DNA of 64,000 nt. It comes from Alphaproteobacteria bacterium (GTDB taxonomy: Bacteria > Pseudomonadota > Alphaproteobacteria > UBA9655). A program made the translations under genes and the position numbers. The notes beneath the pieces were generated by a model. The model made no database searches and was not told where the DNA came from. It worked only from the letters and a program-made list of their open reading frames with translations. Within the stretch, counting starts at the first letter, position 1, and each line of letters opens with the position of its first letter. Below are positions 53,483-62,407 of the stretch, in pieces. The stretch is taken from NCBI GenBank assembly GCA_019749915.1, contig JAIEPE010000002.1:62001-126000 (forward strand), in the 5' to 3' direction.

Positions 53483-55252
53483 TTAACCTTTTTGTTTCTC
53501 CGGCAAGAACCCTCCCACTTGGGCATCCCACAGGGTTTTGTATAATCCACCCTTAGCCAACAAATCATTATGAGTCCCGTCTTCTACAATTTTACCCTTA
53601 TCAAACACAAGGATGCGATCCATATGGAGAAGGGTGGAAAGACGATGGGCAATCACAATGGTTGTTTTTTCTTGCATCAACTCCCAAAGAGAATCTTGAA
53701 TATAGCTTTCTGTCACCGAGTCCAGCTGGGAAGTGGCCTCATCTAAAATAAGAATAGGCGCATTTTTAAGGATTGCTCGAGCAATGGCGATACGCTGCCG
53801 TTGGCCACCGGAGAGCTTTACACCCCTCTCTCCTACCAAAGAATCGTAGCCTTCAGAAAGGCTTTCAATAAACCCATGAGCATGAGCTTTTTTTGCCGCC
53901 TCTACAACCTCTTTTTTCGTCGCCTCTGGCCTTCCATAGCGAATGTTTTCCATCAAGCTCCGATGAAAAAGGGAGGGATCTTGAGGAATCATCCCAATCA
54001 CCCGATGAAGAGAGTCTTGAGTAACCTCTTGAATATTCTGACCATCAATCATAATACGACCTGAGCCCACATCATAAAGTCTGAGGATAAGATTAACGAA
54101 GGTTGTTTTTCCACTTCCTGAATACCCCACAAGCCCTACCTTTTGCCCAGGATAAATAGTCGCTGACTTCTGTTGAAAAAGAGGCTCCGCTCCTTTGTAC
54201 TGAAAATGAACTTTATCAAAAGTAATTTCACCTCGTGTGAGAGAAAGCTCTTTAGCCCCTACCCTATCTTCAATTTCAGGAGCCACCATAAGATCAGCTA
54301 AATCCTGTCGAATCCGCCCTTGAAGTTTGGAAAATTTAGAAAATTCCTGGGCCATCTTCCACAAAAATTCCATAACACTTATATTCAAGGTAAGAACAAG
54401 AGCAAAGTCGCCGACTGTGACCCACCCTTCAGCACGCCCTTGCAGGAGGAAATAAAAATTGAGGCATTGAACAAAAAAGAAGCTATAGCCATAGAAAAGC
54501 CAGAGCTTAAAATAACACAACTCCAAGGCTTTTTCTGCACTTCTCGCCTCATCAATGCTTGCCGTAAGCCAGGCATCCTCATTCTTTCCCCGCGCAAACA
54601 AACGCACTGTCAGCATATTAGAAAGTGTATCCACAATACGTCCGGTAACCCGATGTCCTTTAAAAGCCCATTCAGCCGCAAGACGAGTAAGCTTTCGACT
54701 TGTTAGCAAGGCAATACTCAGAAGAATGACAGCCCATATCAGCAAAAGAAGTGCAAAGCGTGCATTGACCTGCCACAGGGCAAACACCGCAACGAGCAAG
54801 GCAAGTCCATGACTAAAAAAACGATCAATAATGATTTGCAACAGGTCGGGAACAGCCATCACCAACTCGCTTACCTTACTTCCCAAGCTTCCTGCAAAAT
54901 TATTCTGATAAAACTGATGAGAAAGTTTCAAGAGGTGTTCAATACAGTAGGTACTAATCTTCTTTCTTAAGGAAGGGATCATCACATAAGTCACGAAGTA
55001 ATCATAAAAACGAAAGGCTGTGCTTATGATAAATGAGGTCGCCAAGTACATAACTACAAGGCCGGTAAGGGCTATAAACGGATCTACTTCTGGCTCTGCG
55101 ATCAGCCGATTCACCATAAGTTTAAGGATATAAGGCAAAATGGAGGTTTGAGCGGCAAATATAACCGCAACAACTAGCATCACACCAACGGAAAAAGAAT
55201 AGGGGCGCAACATAGCACGCATAAAGCGGGAGAGGGTGAGGTTCATGATCAA
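53483..55252 (-). CDS. ABC transporter, fused permease and ATPase (MsbA/half-transporter type)
   Basis: 589 residues. Six-helix type I exporter domain (about 10-320), then the ATPase with Walker A GLVGYSGSGKTTFVNLILRL, Q-loop MIPQDPSLFHRSLMENIRYG, signature KLSGGQRQRIAIARAILKNA and Walker B APILILDEATSQLDS. Substrate unclear; lipid or drug exporters have this build. It likely works as a homodimer. Start ATG 55252 or 55246. The 3' end is convergent with polA. Confidence 0.92.
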   Translation of the reverse strand: MIMNLTLSRFMRAMLRPYSFSVGVMLVVAVIFAAQTSILPYILKLMVNRLIAEPEVDPFIALTGLVVMYLATSFIISTAFRFYDYFVTYVMIPSLRKKISTYCIEHLLKLSHQFYQNNFAGSLGSKVSELVMAVPDLLQIIIDRFFSHGLALLVAVFALWQVNARFALLLLIWAVILLSIALLTSRKLTRLAAEWAFKGHRVTGRIVDTLSNMLTVRLFARGKNEDAWLTASIDEARSAEKALELCYFKLWLFYGYSFFFVQCLNFYFLLQGRAEGWVTVGDFALVLTLNISVMEFLWKMAQEFSKFSKLQGRIRQDLADLMVAPEIEDRVGAKELSLTRGEITFDKVHFQYKGAEPLFQQKSATIYPGQKVGLVGYSGSGKTTFVNLILRLYDVGSGRIMIDGQNIQEVTQDSLHRVIGMIPQDPSLFHRSLMENIRYGRPEATKKEVVEAAKKAHAHGFIESLSEGYDSLVGERGVKLSGGQRQRIAIARAILKNAPILILDEATSQLDSVTESYIQDSLWELMQEKTTIVIAHRLSTLLHMDRILVFDKGKIVEDGTHNDLLAKGGLYKTLWDAQVGGFLPEKQKG

Positions 55253-55393
55253 TCCTTTAAGCGGTATCTAGAAAAAATAGTCAATTCCCTTCCCCCCAGA
55301 GGTTGAAGAGTTTCATTGCTTGAATCGTTATTTGAATTTTAACATATAACATTATCTGAAAAAATTCTTCAAGGGTTGAATTCAATGTGCCCC

Positions 55394-56176
55394 TTAACGC
55401 TGATCAACCATCTTTCCAGACAAACAGTCTTTTAAGAACTCACCAGCTATTTCCAATCCTTGAGGATCAACATCATGACCAACACCAGGCAAAAGAATAA
55501 GCGTGACAGGCATTTTTAGCGCATCAAGTCGTTTATAAGATTCTTGTGCAAGAGAAACTGGTGCCTTTTGATCGGAGGTGCCATGAATAATGAGGATAGG
55601 AGAATGAGATAGATTCACTGCTGACGAATCGTCCAAATAAGATCCTGACATAGCGACAATTCCCGCACAGCCAGGACGTCGGAGGCCAATATGAAGTGCG
55701 ATTCTAGCCCCTTGAGAAAACCCTAAAAAAGCCATTTTTTCAGGAGGAACATTATATGTTTTTGACAGATTATCTAAATATTGATTCAAGGGAAGAGTAA
55801 GATTTTTAATTTCTTTCAACAGTTGAGTCCGGTTGTTTTTAGATGCACTCAACCATTGTTTTCCAGAAGGGATGGACTTACAGTTTATGGGACCATCCGG
55901 TGCAACAAAAAGAGTATCGGGAAGAAGTTGTCCTAACAAAGCTCCCAGAAATAAAAAATTTTCACCAGAATCGCCATAACCGTGGAAAAGGACAACGATT
56001 GAATCAGGTTTTTTACCTGAAGTCGGCGGGAGAGTGAGGCCTGAAATAGTAATATTTCTTTCTCTCACCCCATAAGATTTTCCCCAGGTTTCCAATTTGC
56101 AACTTCCAAAAGCAATAATAAAGAAAGATAAAAAAAGCAGAGAGCGTTTTAAAAAAGATATGGGTATGTAAAACAT
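55394..56176 (-). CDS. secreted alpha/beta-hydrolase (phospholipase/carboxylesterase type)
   Basis: 260 residues. N-terminal signal/anchor (SFLKRSLLFLSFFIIAFGSC). VVLFHGYGDSGENFLFLGAL, catalytic Ser in MAFLGFSQGARIALHIG near 155, Asp in IIHGTSDQKAPVS near 200, and His in GVGHDVDPQG near 235: an esterase of the phospholipase/carboxylesterase (abhydrolase_2) family. The Cys in the signal region (FGSC) could be a lipobox, so lipoprotein anchoring is possible. Confidence 0.88.
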   Translation of the reverse strand: MFYIPISFLKRSLLFLSFFIIAFGSCKLETWGKSYGVRERNITISGLTLPPTSGKKPDSIVVLFHGYGDSGENFLFLGALLGQLLPDTLFVAPDGPINCKSIPSGKQWLSASKNNRTQLLKEIKNLTLPLNQYLDNLSKTYNVPPEKMAFLGFSQGARIALHIGLRRPGCAGIVAMSGSYLDDSSAVNLSHSPILIIHGTSDQKAPVSLAQESYKRLDALKMPVTLILLPGVGHDVDPQGLEIAGEFLKDCLSGKMVDQR

Positions 56177-56345
56177 TGTATATCCTTTGTGAATGATTTC
56201 CTAAGCTCTTTCACCCTAAAGCCAATAATGTTTTTGTGCTAGATTTTTCAAATAAGCTTTTAAACTTTTCCTCCTCTCTCTAGACAAATGCTGCCAAATG
56301 ATATGTTATACGTAAAGTTATTATAAAATTTGAAAGGACAAATCC

Positions 56346-57410
56346 ATGGGGGCTTTGCAGGCACAATCAAGACTATTTTGTTTTTTATTAATGATCTTCT
56401 GTATAATAAACCCATCCTCTCTATGGGCCGTCAAAAAAGCCTCTATCATTATTTGCGCTGAAACAGGTAAGGTTCTCCATGAAAATAATGCCGATGCCGT
56501 CACCCCTCCTGCCTCTCTTACAAAAATGATGACCCTTTATCTAACCTTTAAGGCCTTACGAGAAAAAAGACTTACCTTTGAACAAAAACTTCCCGTCTCA
56601 AAACGTGCATCCCTTGCCGCCCCCTGCAAATTGTGGTTAAAACCAGGAGCTGTCATAACCGTTCGTGATGCAATCCTGGGCATGGTCACAAAATCAGCCA
56701 ATGATGCATCGATTGCGGTAGCAGAAAAACTGGCAAAGTCAGAATCTCAATTTGCAGCTCTCATGACACAGCAAGCCCGTCGTTTGGGAATGTCTAAAAC
56801 TGTTTTTAAAAACTCTCATGGATTGCCAGAGAAACAACAAAGCATTACCACAGCCCGTGATATGGCGATCTTGTCCCAACGTCTTTATAAAGATTTTCCT
56901 GAATACTTTAAATTTTTTAAAGAACCAAAATTTGCCTACAAGGGCCACGTTCATCAAAATCATAACCGTCTCTTAGGAAAAATCCCAGGTTTAGATGGTA
57001 TTAAAACCGGATTTATCAATGCGTCAGGCTTTAATTTAGCTGCTTCTGTGGTTCGGGATAACCGACGCATTATCGCTGTTGTGATGGGGGGGAAATCGGC
57101 TATTGCGCGAGATAAGGAAATGGTGAAGTTGCTTGAGGCAACTTACTCAAACCTTCGAGGAGAAAAGGGGTCTTCTAAAGGAAAAAAGCTTACGGCTGTT
57201 CATCGCTCTCAATCTAAACCAAAGATCATAAAAACAAAAGCAAGTACAAAGTATAGGGATGTGAGACATCTTTTGAATGATCTCGATCAACAAACATCCT
57301 CCCTAAAGATAAAAAAAAGCTCTAAAAAGGGTCTTCAAAAGAAATCGAAGTCGACACTCAAACCAGTCAGTAAGAAAAAGAAAAAAGTTTCGAAACTGCA
57401 TACGGCGTAA
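56346..57410 (+). CDS. D-alanyl-D-alanine carboxypeptidase with a basic tail
   Basis: 354 residues. Signal peptide (LFCFLLMIFCIINPSSLWAV). Penicillin-binding motifs in order: SLTK in TPPASLTKMMTLYLTF near 57, SAN in TKSANDASIAVAEKL near 119, and KTG in DGIKTGFINASGFNLAASVV near 220. The last 80 residues are very rich in Lys and Ser (KKSSKKGLQKKSKSTLKP), unlike the amphipathic anchor of PBP5/6. The tail could bind cell wall or envelope anions (inference). It trims pentapeptides in the periplasm. 8 nt before the next hydrolase gene. Confidence 0.92.
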   Translation: MGALQAQSRLFCFLLMIFCIINPSSLWAVKKASIIICAETGKVLHENNADAVTPPASLTKMMTLYLTFKALREKRLTFEQKLPVSKRASLAAPCKLWLKPGAVITVRDAILGMVTKSANDASIAVAEKLAKSESQFAALMTQQARRLGMSKTVFKNSHGLPEKQQSITTARDMAILSQRLYKDFPEYFKFFKEPKFAYKGHVHQNHNRLLGKIPGLDGIKTGFINASGFNLAASVVRDNRRIIAVVMGGKSAIARDKEMVKLLEATYSNLRGEKGSSKGKKLTAVHRSQSKPKIIKTKASTKYRDVRHLLNDLDQQTSSLKIKKSSKKGLQKKSKSTLKPVSKKKKKVSKLHTA

Positions 57411-57418
57411 AGGAAGAT

Positions 57419-58591
57419 ATGAGTGCTGTGATGAAATTACGTTTCTTTCTTTCATTTCTTATACTCATTTTAACAACGCCTGCTGAGACAAAGACTGCTC
57501 CTCCAGTCACCTCCTTTCTTCCCAAGTTTGAAGCCCTGATCCATCAAGCCATGCAACAGAAAAAGGTGCCTGGTTTAGCGGTTGCTATTGTTATGGACGG
57601 AAAAGTTATTTTTATGAAAGGGTTTGGAGTACGGGAAGTTGGGCGTCCAGAGCCTGTTGATACCCACACGGTTTTTCAAATTGGATCAGCCTCCAAAGCC
57701 ATAACATCCGTCCTGGTTGCAATCTTAAACCGCGATAAAATCCTCAACCTTGACCACCCTGTTGAGATTATTCCTAAGGTAACAGTGAGGCACATCTTGA
57801 GTCATACGACTGGCATTCCCTCTCCTGGATTCAATGCTCTTATTGAAAGGGGTGTTCCTGCAGTTGATGTGTATAAGAAGGTAGAGACAACGGCTCCCGA
57901 TGGTCTACCGGGTGAAAATTTTGCTTATCACAATGTAGTTTATAGCTTGATTGGAGAAATCATTAAGCGTCAAAGTGGGCTTTCGTTTGAAGACACGCTT
58001 CAGACTCGACTTTTTAAGCCTCTCCACATGACCGAGACATCATCGACATGGGATGGATTTATCTCTAGACCCAATCGAGTCTCCGTTCATACTTTTTCAA
58101 AGGATAAAGAAAAGAAAGGAAAAAAAAGGAAAACAAGCAATAATCAGGTTCATGCCCTGAAAGCGCCCTATCGGCAGGATTATGCCAATTTCCCAGCAGC
58201 TGGGGGATGTAGCAGCAGCCTTCATGACATGGCTCTATTATTAGCAGCTATTTTAGGAGCATACCCTGATGTTGTCTGCCCCCGTGACCTGGATGCCTTT
58301 ATCCAACCCCTTGTTCACACCCCCGATCAATGGCAACGCACCCTCGCCCATCGAGATCGTATTACGGAAACACACTATGGGTTAGGGTGGCGCACCATGA
58401 CGTTTGGCGGTCATCATTTGGTCTTTCATGGGGGCTGGATTCGGGGGATCACTTCCTTAATCTCTTTCATCCCAGAGAAAAGAGTTGGAATTGTAATTTT
58501 ACAAAACGCTGAAGGAGGGTTACCCTTTGCTTTAAGTATGCAGTTCTATGACTGGATCCTCGATCTTCCTCCAAAGCAGTGGATTAAGTAA
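57419..58591 (+). CDS. beta-lactamase-family serine hydrolase
   Basis: 390 residues. Signal peptide (LRFFLSFLILILTTPAETK). Class C/esterase motifs: SxxK in VFQIGSASKAITSVLVAILN, YxN in FAYHNVVYSLIGEI, and HxG in LVFHGGWIRGITSLI. It is in the PBP4*/AmpC-like group of peptidases and esterases; a true antibiotic-degrading role cannot be concluded. It follows the carboxypeptidase by 8 nt, suggesting both act on peptidoglycan. Confidence 0.88.
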   Translation: MSAVMKLRFFLSFLILILTTPAETKTAPPVTSFLPKFEALIHQAMQQKKVPGLAVAIVMDGKVIFMKGFGVREVGRPEPVDTHTVFQIGSASKAITSVLVAILNRDKILNLDHPVEIIPKVTVRHILSHTTGIPSPGFNALIERGVPAVDVYKKVETTAPDGLPGENFAYHNVVYSLIGEIIKRQSGLSFEDTLQTRLFKPLHMTETSSTWDGFISRPNRVSVHTFSKDKEKKGKKRKTSNNQVHALKAPYRQDYANFPAAGGCSSSLHDMALLLAAILGAYPDVVCPRDLDAFIQPLVHTPDQWQRTLAHRDRITETHYGLGWRTMTFGGHHLVFHGGWIRGITSLISFIPEKRVGIVILQNAEGGLPFALSMQFYDWILDLPPKQWIK

Positions 58592-58643
58592 AATGATGGA
58601 AGTTTCTTCTGCACTTTATCTCCATTTGTCTGCCTCTTCATCA

Positions 58644-59996
58644 TCAACCCTCACTTTCATCCAGATGTGGAGCGATGAGTTCATTTTCAAAGGAAATTTC
58701 ATGACGGAGTTTCCAGATCCCCGTAAGGTTTGTGAGCATTAAAAGTCCTCCTGAGAGACTCATCACTGTGATCGCGTGACATTGCTCAATCATGGAAAAG
58801 GCTATAAAAGCGCAAGCTGCAAAAACGTAATAGAAGCGATGCCCCCATGTTGGGAAAAGCCACCTCATCGCTCTATCACCAGTTGCGAGATAGGCAATCA
58901 AAGTCGTGTACCCGGCAATAAAGATAAGAATAGCCATAAAAATGCCAGCATGGGGAAAAAATTGCGAAAACCCATGGGACACAGCATGACAAGCTTCAAT
59001 ATTAGTTTTCCAAATACCTGTCACAAGGACCACAAGGATACTTAAGGTGCAAATAAGGGCATCGGTTGCAACGCCAAATATGGAAAGGCAAGCTTGGGTC
59101 GCAGGATCGCGCGCCTTTGATTCGCTCTGAATAATCGAATCATACCCAATCCCTAAGTCCCCAGAATATACGGCCCGTGCTGTCCCTAATTGAATGGCCA
59201 TAAGCATACTGCTCCCTGCAAAACCTCCAACCGCTGCATGGCCAGTAAAGGCGGACGTTACCATATCCATTAAAATGGCAGGTAACTCAAAAGTATGGCT
59301 GAAGATCACATAAAGGCATAAAACAATATATCCGACGATAAAGGGAGGCATCAAAGCTGTTGCAATATTAGCAAGACGCCGCATACCACCAAATCCACCA
59401 TACAGCGTTATCCCCAGAACACTTCCTAAAACAATGACAGGAGGGAGATCGGTTGTATCTGTCAAAATGTCGGTCACAACGACAAATTGATAGATTTCAA
59501 CGCCATAAATCGCTAAAAGAGAGCAGAATATAATGGGAACAATCCGCGAGAGAGTTCTATTTTTAAACGCTTTCTGCAAATAGATCATGGGACCACCATG
59601 ATAGCCGCCCCGACCATCATCAATACGGAACTTTATTCCCAAATAGATTTCTGCATATTTAATAAGCATACCAGAAAGAGATGCCAACCAAAGCCAAAGC
59701 AAAGCGCCAGGTCCTCCTAACATCACCGCTGTCACAACGCCAACAATATTGCCAAGCCCCACCATGCCGCCTACAGAGGCAAAGTAAACCTTAAAGGGGC
59801 TAATCCCCTCTCCTCCTTCAGAAGATTTTTGAACAGCCCGGATGGTTCGGATAGGATGAGCCAAGACTTTAAACTGATAAAATCGAGATCGAATCGTAAA
59901 ATAAATTCCAGCTGCAACAACGATAACAAAGCCAATGTAGGTCCAATAAAAGGACTCAATAACCCCTAAGGTATAAAACAAAGATTCAATAGACAT
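58644..59996 (-). CDS. sodium:alanine/glycine symporter (AGCS family)
   Basis: 450 residues with about 11 helices. Family signature GGMVGLGNIVGVVTAVMLGG near 73, ALLWLWLASLSGMLIKYAEI, and YHGGPMIYLQKAF near 130. Moves small neutral amino acids with Na+. No regulator next to it. Confidence 0.92.
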   Translation of the reverse strand: MSIESLFYTLGVIESFYWTYIGFVIVVAAGIYFTIRSRFYQFKVLAHPIRTIRAVQKSSEGGEGISPFKVYFASVGGMVGLGNIVGVVTAVMLGGPGALLWLWLASLSGMLIKYAEIYLGIKFRIDDGRGGYHGGPMIYLQKAFKNRTLSRIVPIIFCSLLAIYGVEIYQFVVVTDILTDTTDLPPVIVLGSVLGITLYGGFGGMRRLANIATALMPPFIVGYIVLCLYVIFSHTFELPAILMDMVTSAFTGHAAVGGFAGSSMLMAIQLGTARAVYSGDLGIGYDSIIQSESKARDPATQACLSIFGVATDALICTLSILVVLVTGIWKTNIEACHAVSHGFSQFFPHAGIFMAILIFIAGYTTLIAYLATGDRAMRWLFPTWGHRFYYVFAACAFIAFSMIEQCHAITVMSLSGGLLMLTNLTGIWKLRHEISFENELIAPHLDESEG

Positions 59997-60282
59997 AATA
60001 ATACACTCTCCTGATAAAAGGTGAAATTAAGTTGTTAAAAGTAAAAATAGGGAAAAAATCAGGAATACGCAGCCTAGCCGCGTTTATTGAAACGTGCCTT
60101 TGGAGAGAATGTATGTGGTTCAATAATAGTCAAAAAAATATCCTCAACGGTTATACTATAAACTATGTGGTGAAGCTTTAATTTTTGTCAAGGAGAGAAT
60201 TGAAAGTTTTTTCATTTTTAAGTTGCATCTGTCATTATCCTATGTTCCTAATTATAGAGGATATTATGGAAATCATTTTTAA

Positions 60283-60426
60283 ATGAAAAGTCGAGCCGCT
60301 AAATTAGAATTCCTGATTTCCTTGCCTCTTCAAAAAACAGAAGGCAAATCCTTTACTTTGATTTCAAAACTCTCAATTTTCTCAGTCGTTATCTCCGTGG
60401 TGAATGTGGCCTTCCCGGCCCTATAA
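60283..60426 (+). other. 47-codon frame resembling a LolC/LolE N-terminus, possible relic
   Basis: Reads MKSRAAKLEFLISLPLQKTE and then SFTLISKLSIFSVVISVVNV. The pattern EFLI.L....EG..(F)..IS..S...I.. loosely follows the N-terminal helix of lipoprotein-releasing permeases. No ribosome site. The 577-nt gap 60000-60577 otherwise holds only AT-rich DNA, this frame, and the repeat at 60458. Confidence 0.2.
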
Positions 60427-60457
60427 ATCTCTCCTCCAATTACACTCAAAGAATTTT

Positions 60458-60524
60458 AAGTTGCCGGACAGGCGTTCTGATATGTAACAGAGAGCGCCCC
60501 CCTGGGGGTCGTATCCGGAACTTG
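60458..60524. repeat. short copy of the AAGTT-CCGG dispersed repeat
   Basis: AAGTTGCCGG (60458-60467) and CCGGAACTTG (60515-60524) are inverted ends. Interior ACAGGCG, ATGTAACAGAGAGCG matches the inverse of the repeat at 30991-31086 with an internal deletion. Confidence 0.6.
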
Positions 60525-60577
60525 AAAGGTGAAGAGTATATTTTTTTCATTTTTAATTACACCATGGAGATGCGACA

Positions 60578-61720
60578 ATGAAACGCTATACACATACCTT
60601 TATTTATGGGTTTGCCATATTTTCAATGTTTTTTGGCTCTGGGAATCTTGTGTTCCCTCTTCAAATAGGACAAAACTCAGGGAAATATTGGCTTTTAGGA
60701 TTTTTAGGACTTTTTATAACAGGGATTTTACTACCTTTCTTAGGCTTATTTGTTATTAAACTTCACCGAGGAAGCTACAACGCTTTCTTTGCTGAGGCAG
60801 GCTCTTTGGCTCGTTTCATACTTCCTCTATTTACCCTCTCACTACTTGGATCCTTTGGGGTTGTTCCCCGTTGTATCACTGTTGCCCATGGGGGGATTGA
60901 ATATATTTTCCCTGAAATATCCTTAGGCATTTTTAGCTTCTTTTTTTGTATCGCTTGTTTTTTTATATGCATAAAAGAACACTTTATGATTACGGTTCTT
61001 GGAAAATGGATGACACCTCTTTTACTAGCTTGCCTTGCGGTCCTAATTTGGCTAGGAACCACCCATGCTCCCCTCCTTACAGCTCCCTCCTTAACTCCTG
61101 TGAAAGCTTTTCAGAATGGATTTTTGATAGGGTATCTTCCCATGGATTTGTTCGCAGCTTTCTTTTTTTCAGCCCTCATCTTCAACCAAATTCAGTCTAA
61201 ACTGCGGATTACAAGTGATAAGGATGTATTAAAAGAGGCTCTAAAACCCAGCCTCATAGGATCTTTTTTGTTGGGACTGATATACTTAGGTTTTGTTTAT
61301 TTAGGTGCCCATTATCAATTTCTTACCTCAGGTGTCTCGCCTGAGCTTATTTTACCAACGATTGCCTCCTATCTCATGGGAAGAAATGCTGTCTTTTTGA
61401 TTGGTATTATCGTTGTTTTTTCGTGTCTTACCACAGCCGTGGCTCTTAATAATATTTATGCCCACTATTTATGCTCCGTATTTAATCTTAAAAAGGACAA
61501 ATTTCTTTGGGTACTTTTCCTCACAACCGCACTATCTTTTATCATTTCGCTTATGGATTTTCGAGGCATCGCTGCTATCCTTAGCCCTATTTTAGAGGTT
61601 TCCTACCCAAGCATTATTTTATTGACCCTTTTAAGCATCTTTTTGAAAGGTAACAAAAAAGTGAAGATAGGCTTATTTTATGGAATGCTGATTCTAAGCC
61701 TTGTGTGGAATTTATTTTAA
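60578..61720 (+). CDS. brnQ: branched-chain amino-acid carrier (LIVCS/BrnQ family)
   Basis: 380 residues with about 11-12 helices. Start TFIYGFAIFSMFFGSGNLVF followed by PLQIGQNSGKYWLLGFLGLF is the family signature. GVVPRCITVAHGG then DLFAAFFFSALIFNQIQ follow. Takes up Leu, Ile or Val with Na+ or H+. A GGAG site precedes ATG 60578. The upstream frame from 60529 is not the gene. Confidence 0.9.
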   Translation: MKRYTHTFIYGFAIFSMFFGSGNLVFPLQIGQNSGKYWLLGFLGLFITGILLPFLGLFVIKLHRGSYNAFFAEAGSLARFILPLFTLSLLGSFGVVPRCITVAHGGIEYIFPEISLGIFSFFFCIACFFICIKEHFMITVLGKWMTPLLLACLAVLIWLGTTHAPLLTAPSLTPVKAFQNGFLIGYLPMDLFAAFFFSALIFNQIQSKLRITSDKDVLKEALKPSLIGSFLLGLIYLGFVYLGAHYQFLTSGVSPELILPTIASYLMGRNAVFLIGIIVVFSCLTTAVALNNIYAHYLCSVFNLKKDKFLWVLFLTTALSFIISLMDFRGIAAILSPILEVSYPSIILLTLLSIFLKGNKKVKIGLFYGMLILSLVWNLF

Positions 61721-61911
61721 GTTTGAATCGAGGAAAATTGACAAGAATATATCTTTGCGCATTTGATCCAGAATCACAGTAATACAACAAAAAAAAATAT
61801 CTTCAAGTATGAAGAGTCTAAAACGTTAATTGCTGAATCTTCTCCAGTTGATGAGTAAGGTCAGGTAAACCTTGAGAAAACAAAGCACAGCAATTATTTA
61901 TTTGGTTTCTC

Positions 61912-62208
61912 TCAATGGCTTTTGGGAATTGGTTTTAAAAATAATTCGTGGAACTTCTTTTCCGGAATGTAAAATGTTTTTCCCCTAGTACACAAAGGAT
62001 TAGGGGGATCATATTCTTTATCTGGACTTTGATGAGTCTGTGGCGACAGGCCACCTGGCCTTCCCACCTTAAGCAAAAGATCCCAAGGTATCTCTCCCTC
62101 TCTTATTAGTACATTGGGATGTCTATCTTCCTCATCTTCATCCCCTCCAAAACTAGCAGTGGAAAAAGCAAAAATGGTTAGAAAAGAATAAAGGATATAT
62201 TTTTTCAT
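61912..62208 (-). CDS. small secreted hypothetical protein
   Basis: 98 residues from ATG 62208, which has an AGAGGGG site; a longer in-frame start at 62352 lacks one. Signal peptide MKKYILYSFLTIFAFSTASF then GGDEDEEDRHPNVL. The rest has REGEIPWDLLLKVGRPGGLS and PPNPLCTRGKTFYIPEKKF. No family recognised. Its upstream region is shared with the divergent cysteine desulfurase gene. Confidence 0.65.
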   Translation of the reverse strand: MKKYILYSFLTIFAFSTASFGGDEDEEDRHPNVLIREGEIPWDLLLKVGRPGGLSPQTHQSPDKEYDPPNPLCTRGKTFYIPEKKFHELFLKPIPKSH

Positions 62209-62407
62209 AAGACCCCTCTGAGTGGATTTTTCCTTATTTAAGAACTTTTTTTTGGGATCTGTAAAGAAGAAGTATAACATACCATAAAAACAAAGAAAAT
62301 TTGTACGTCTTACAGCGATAGAATAGTTAGTTGTAAGAAGGTCGATTTGCAAAAATGTGTTGAAAATGTTAGCTTCGGGATGACTAAAAGTTAAAAAAGG
62401 AATTTTA

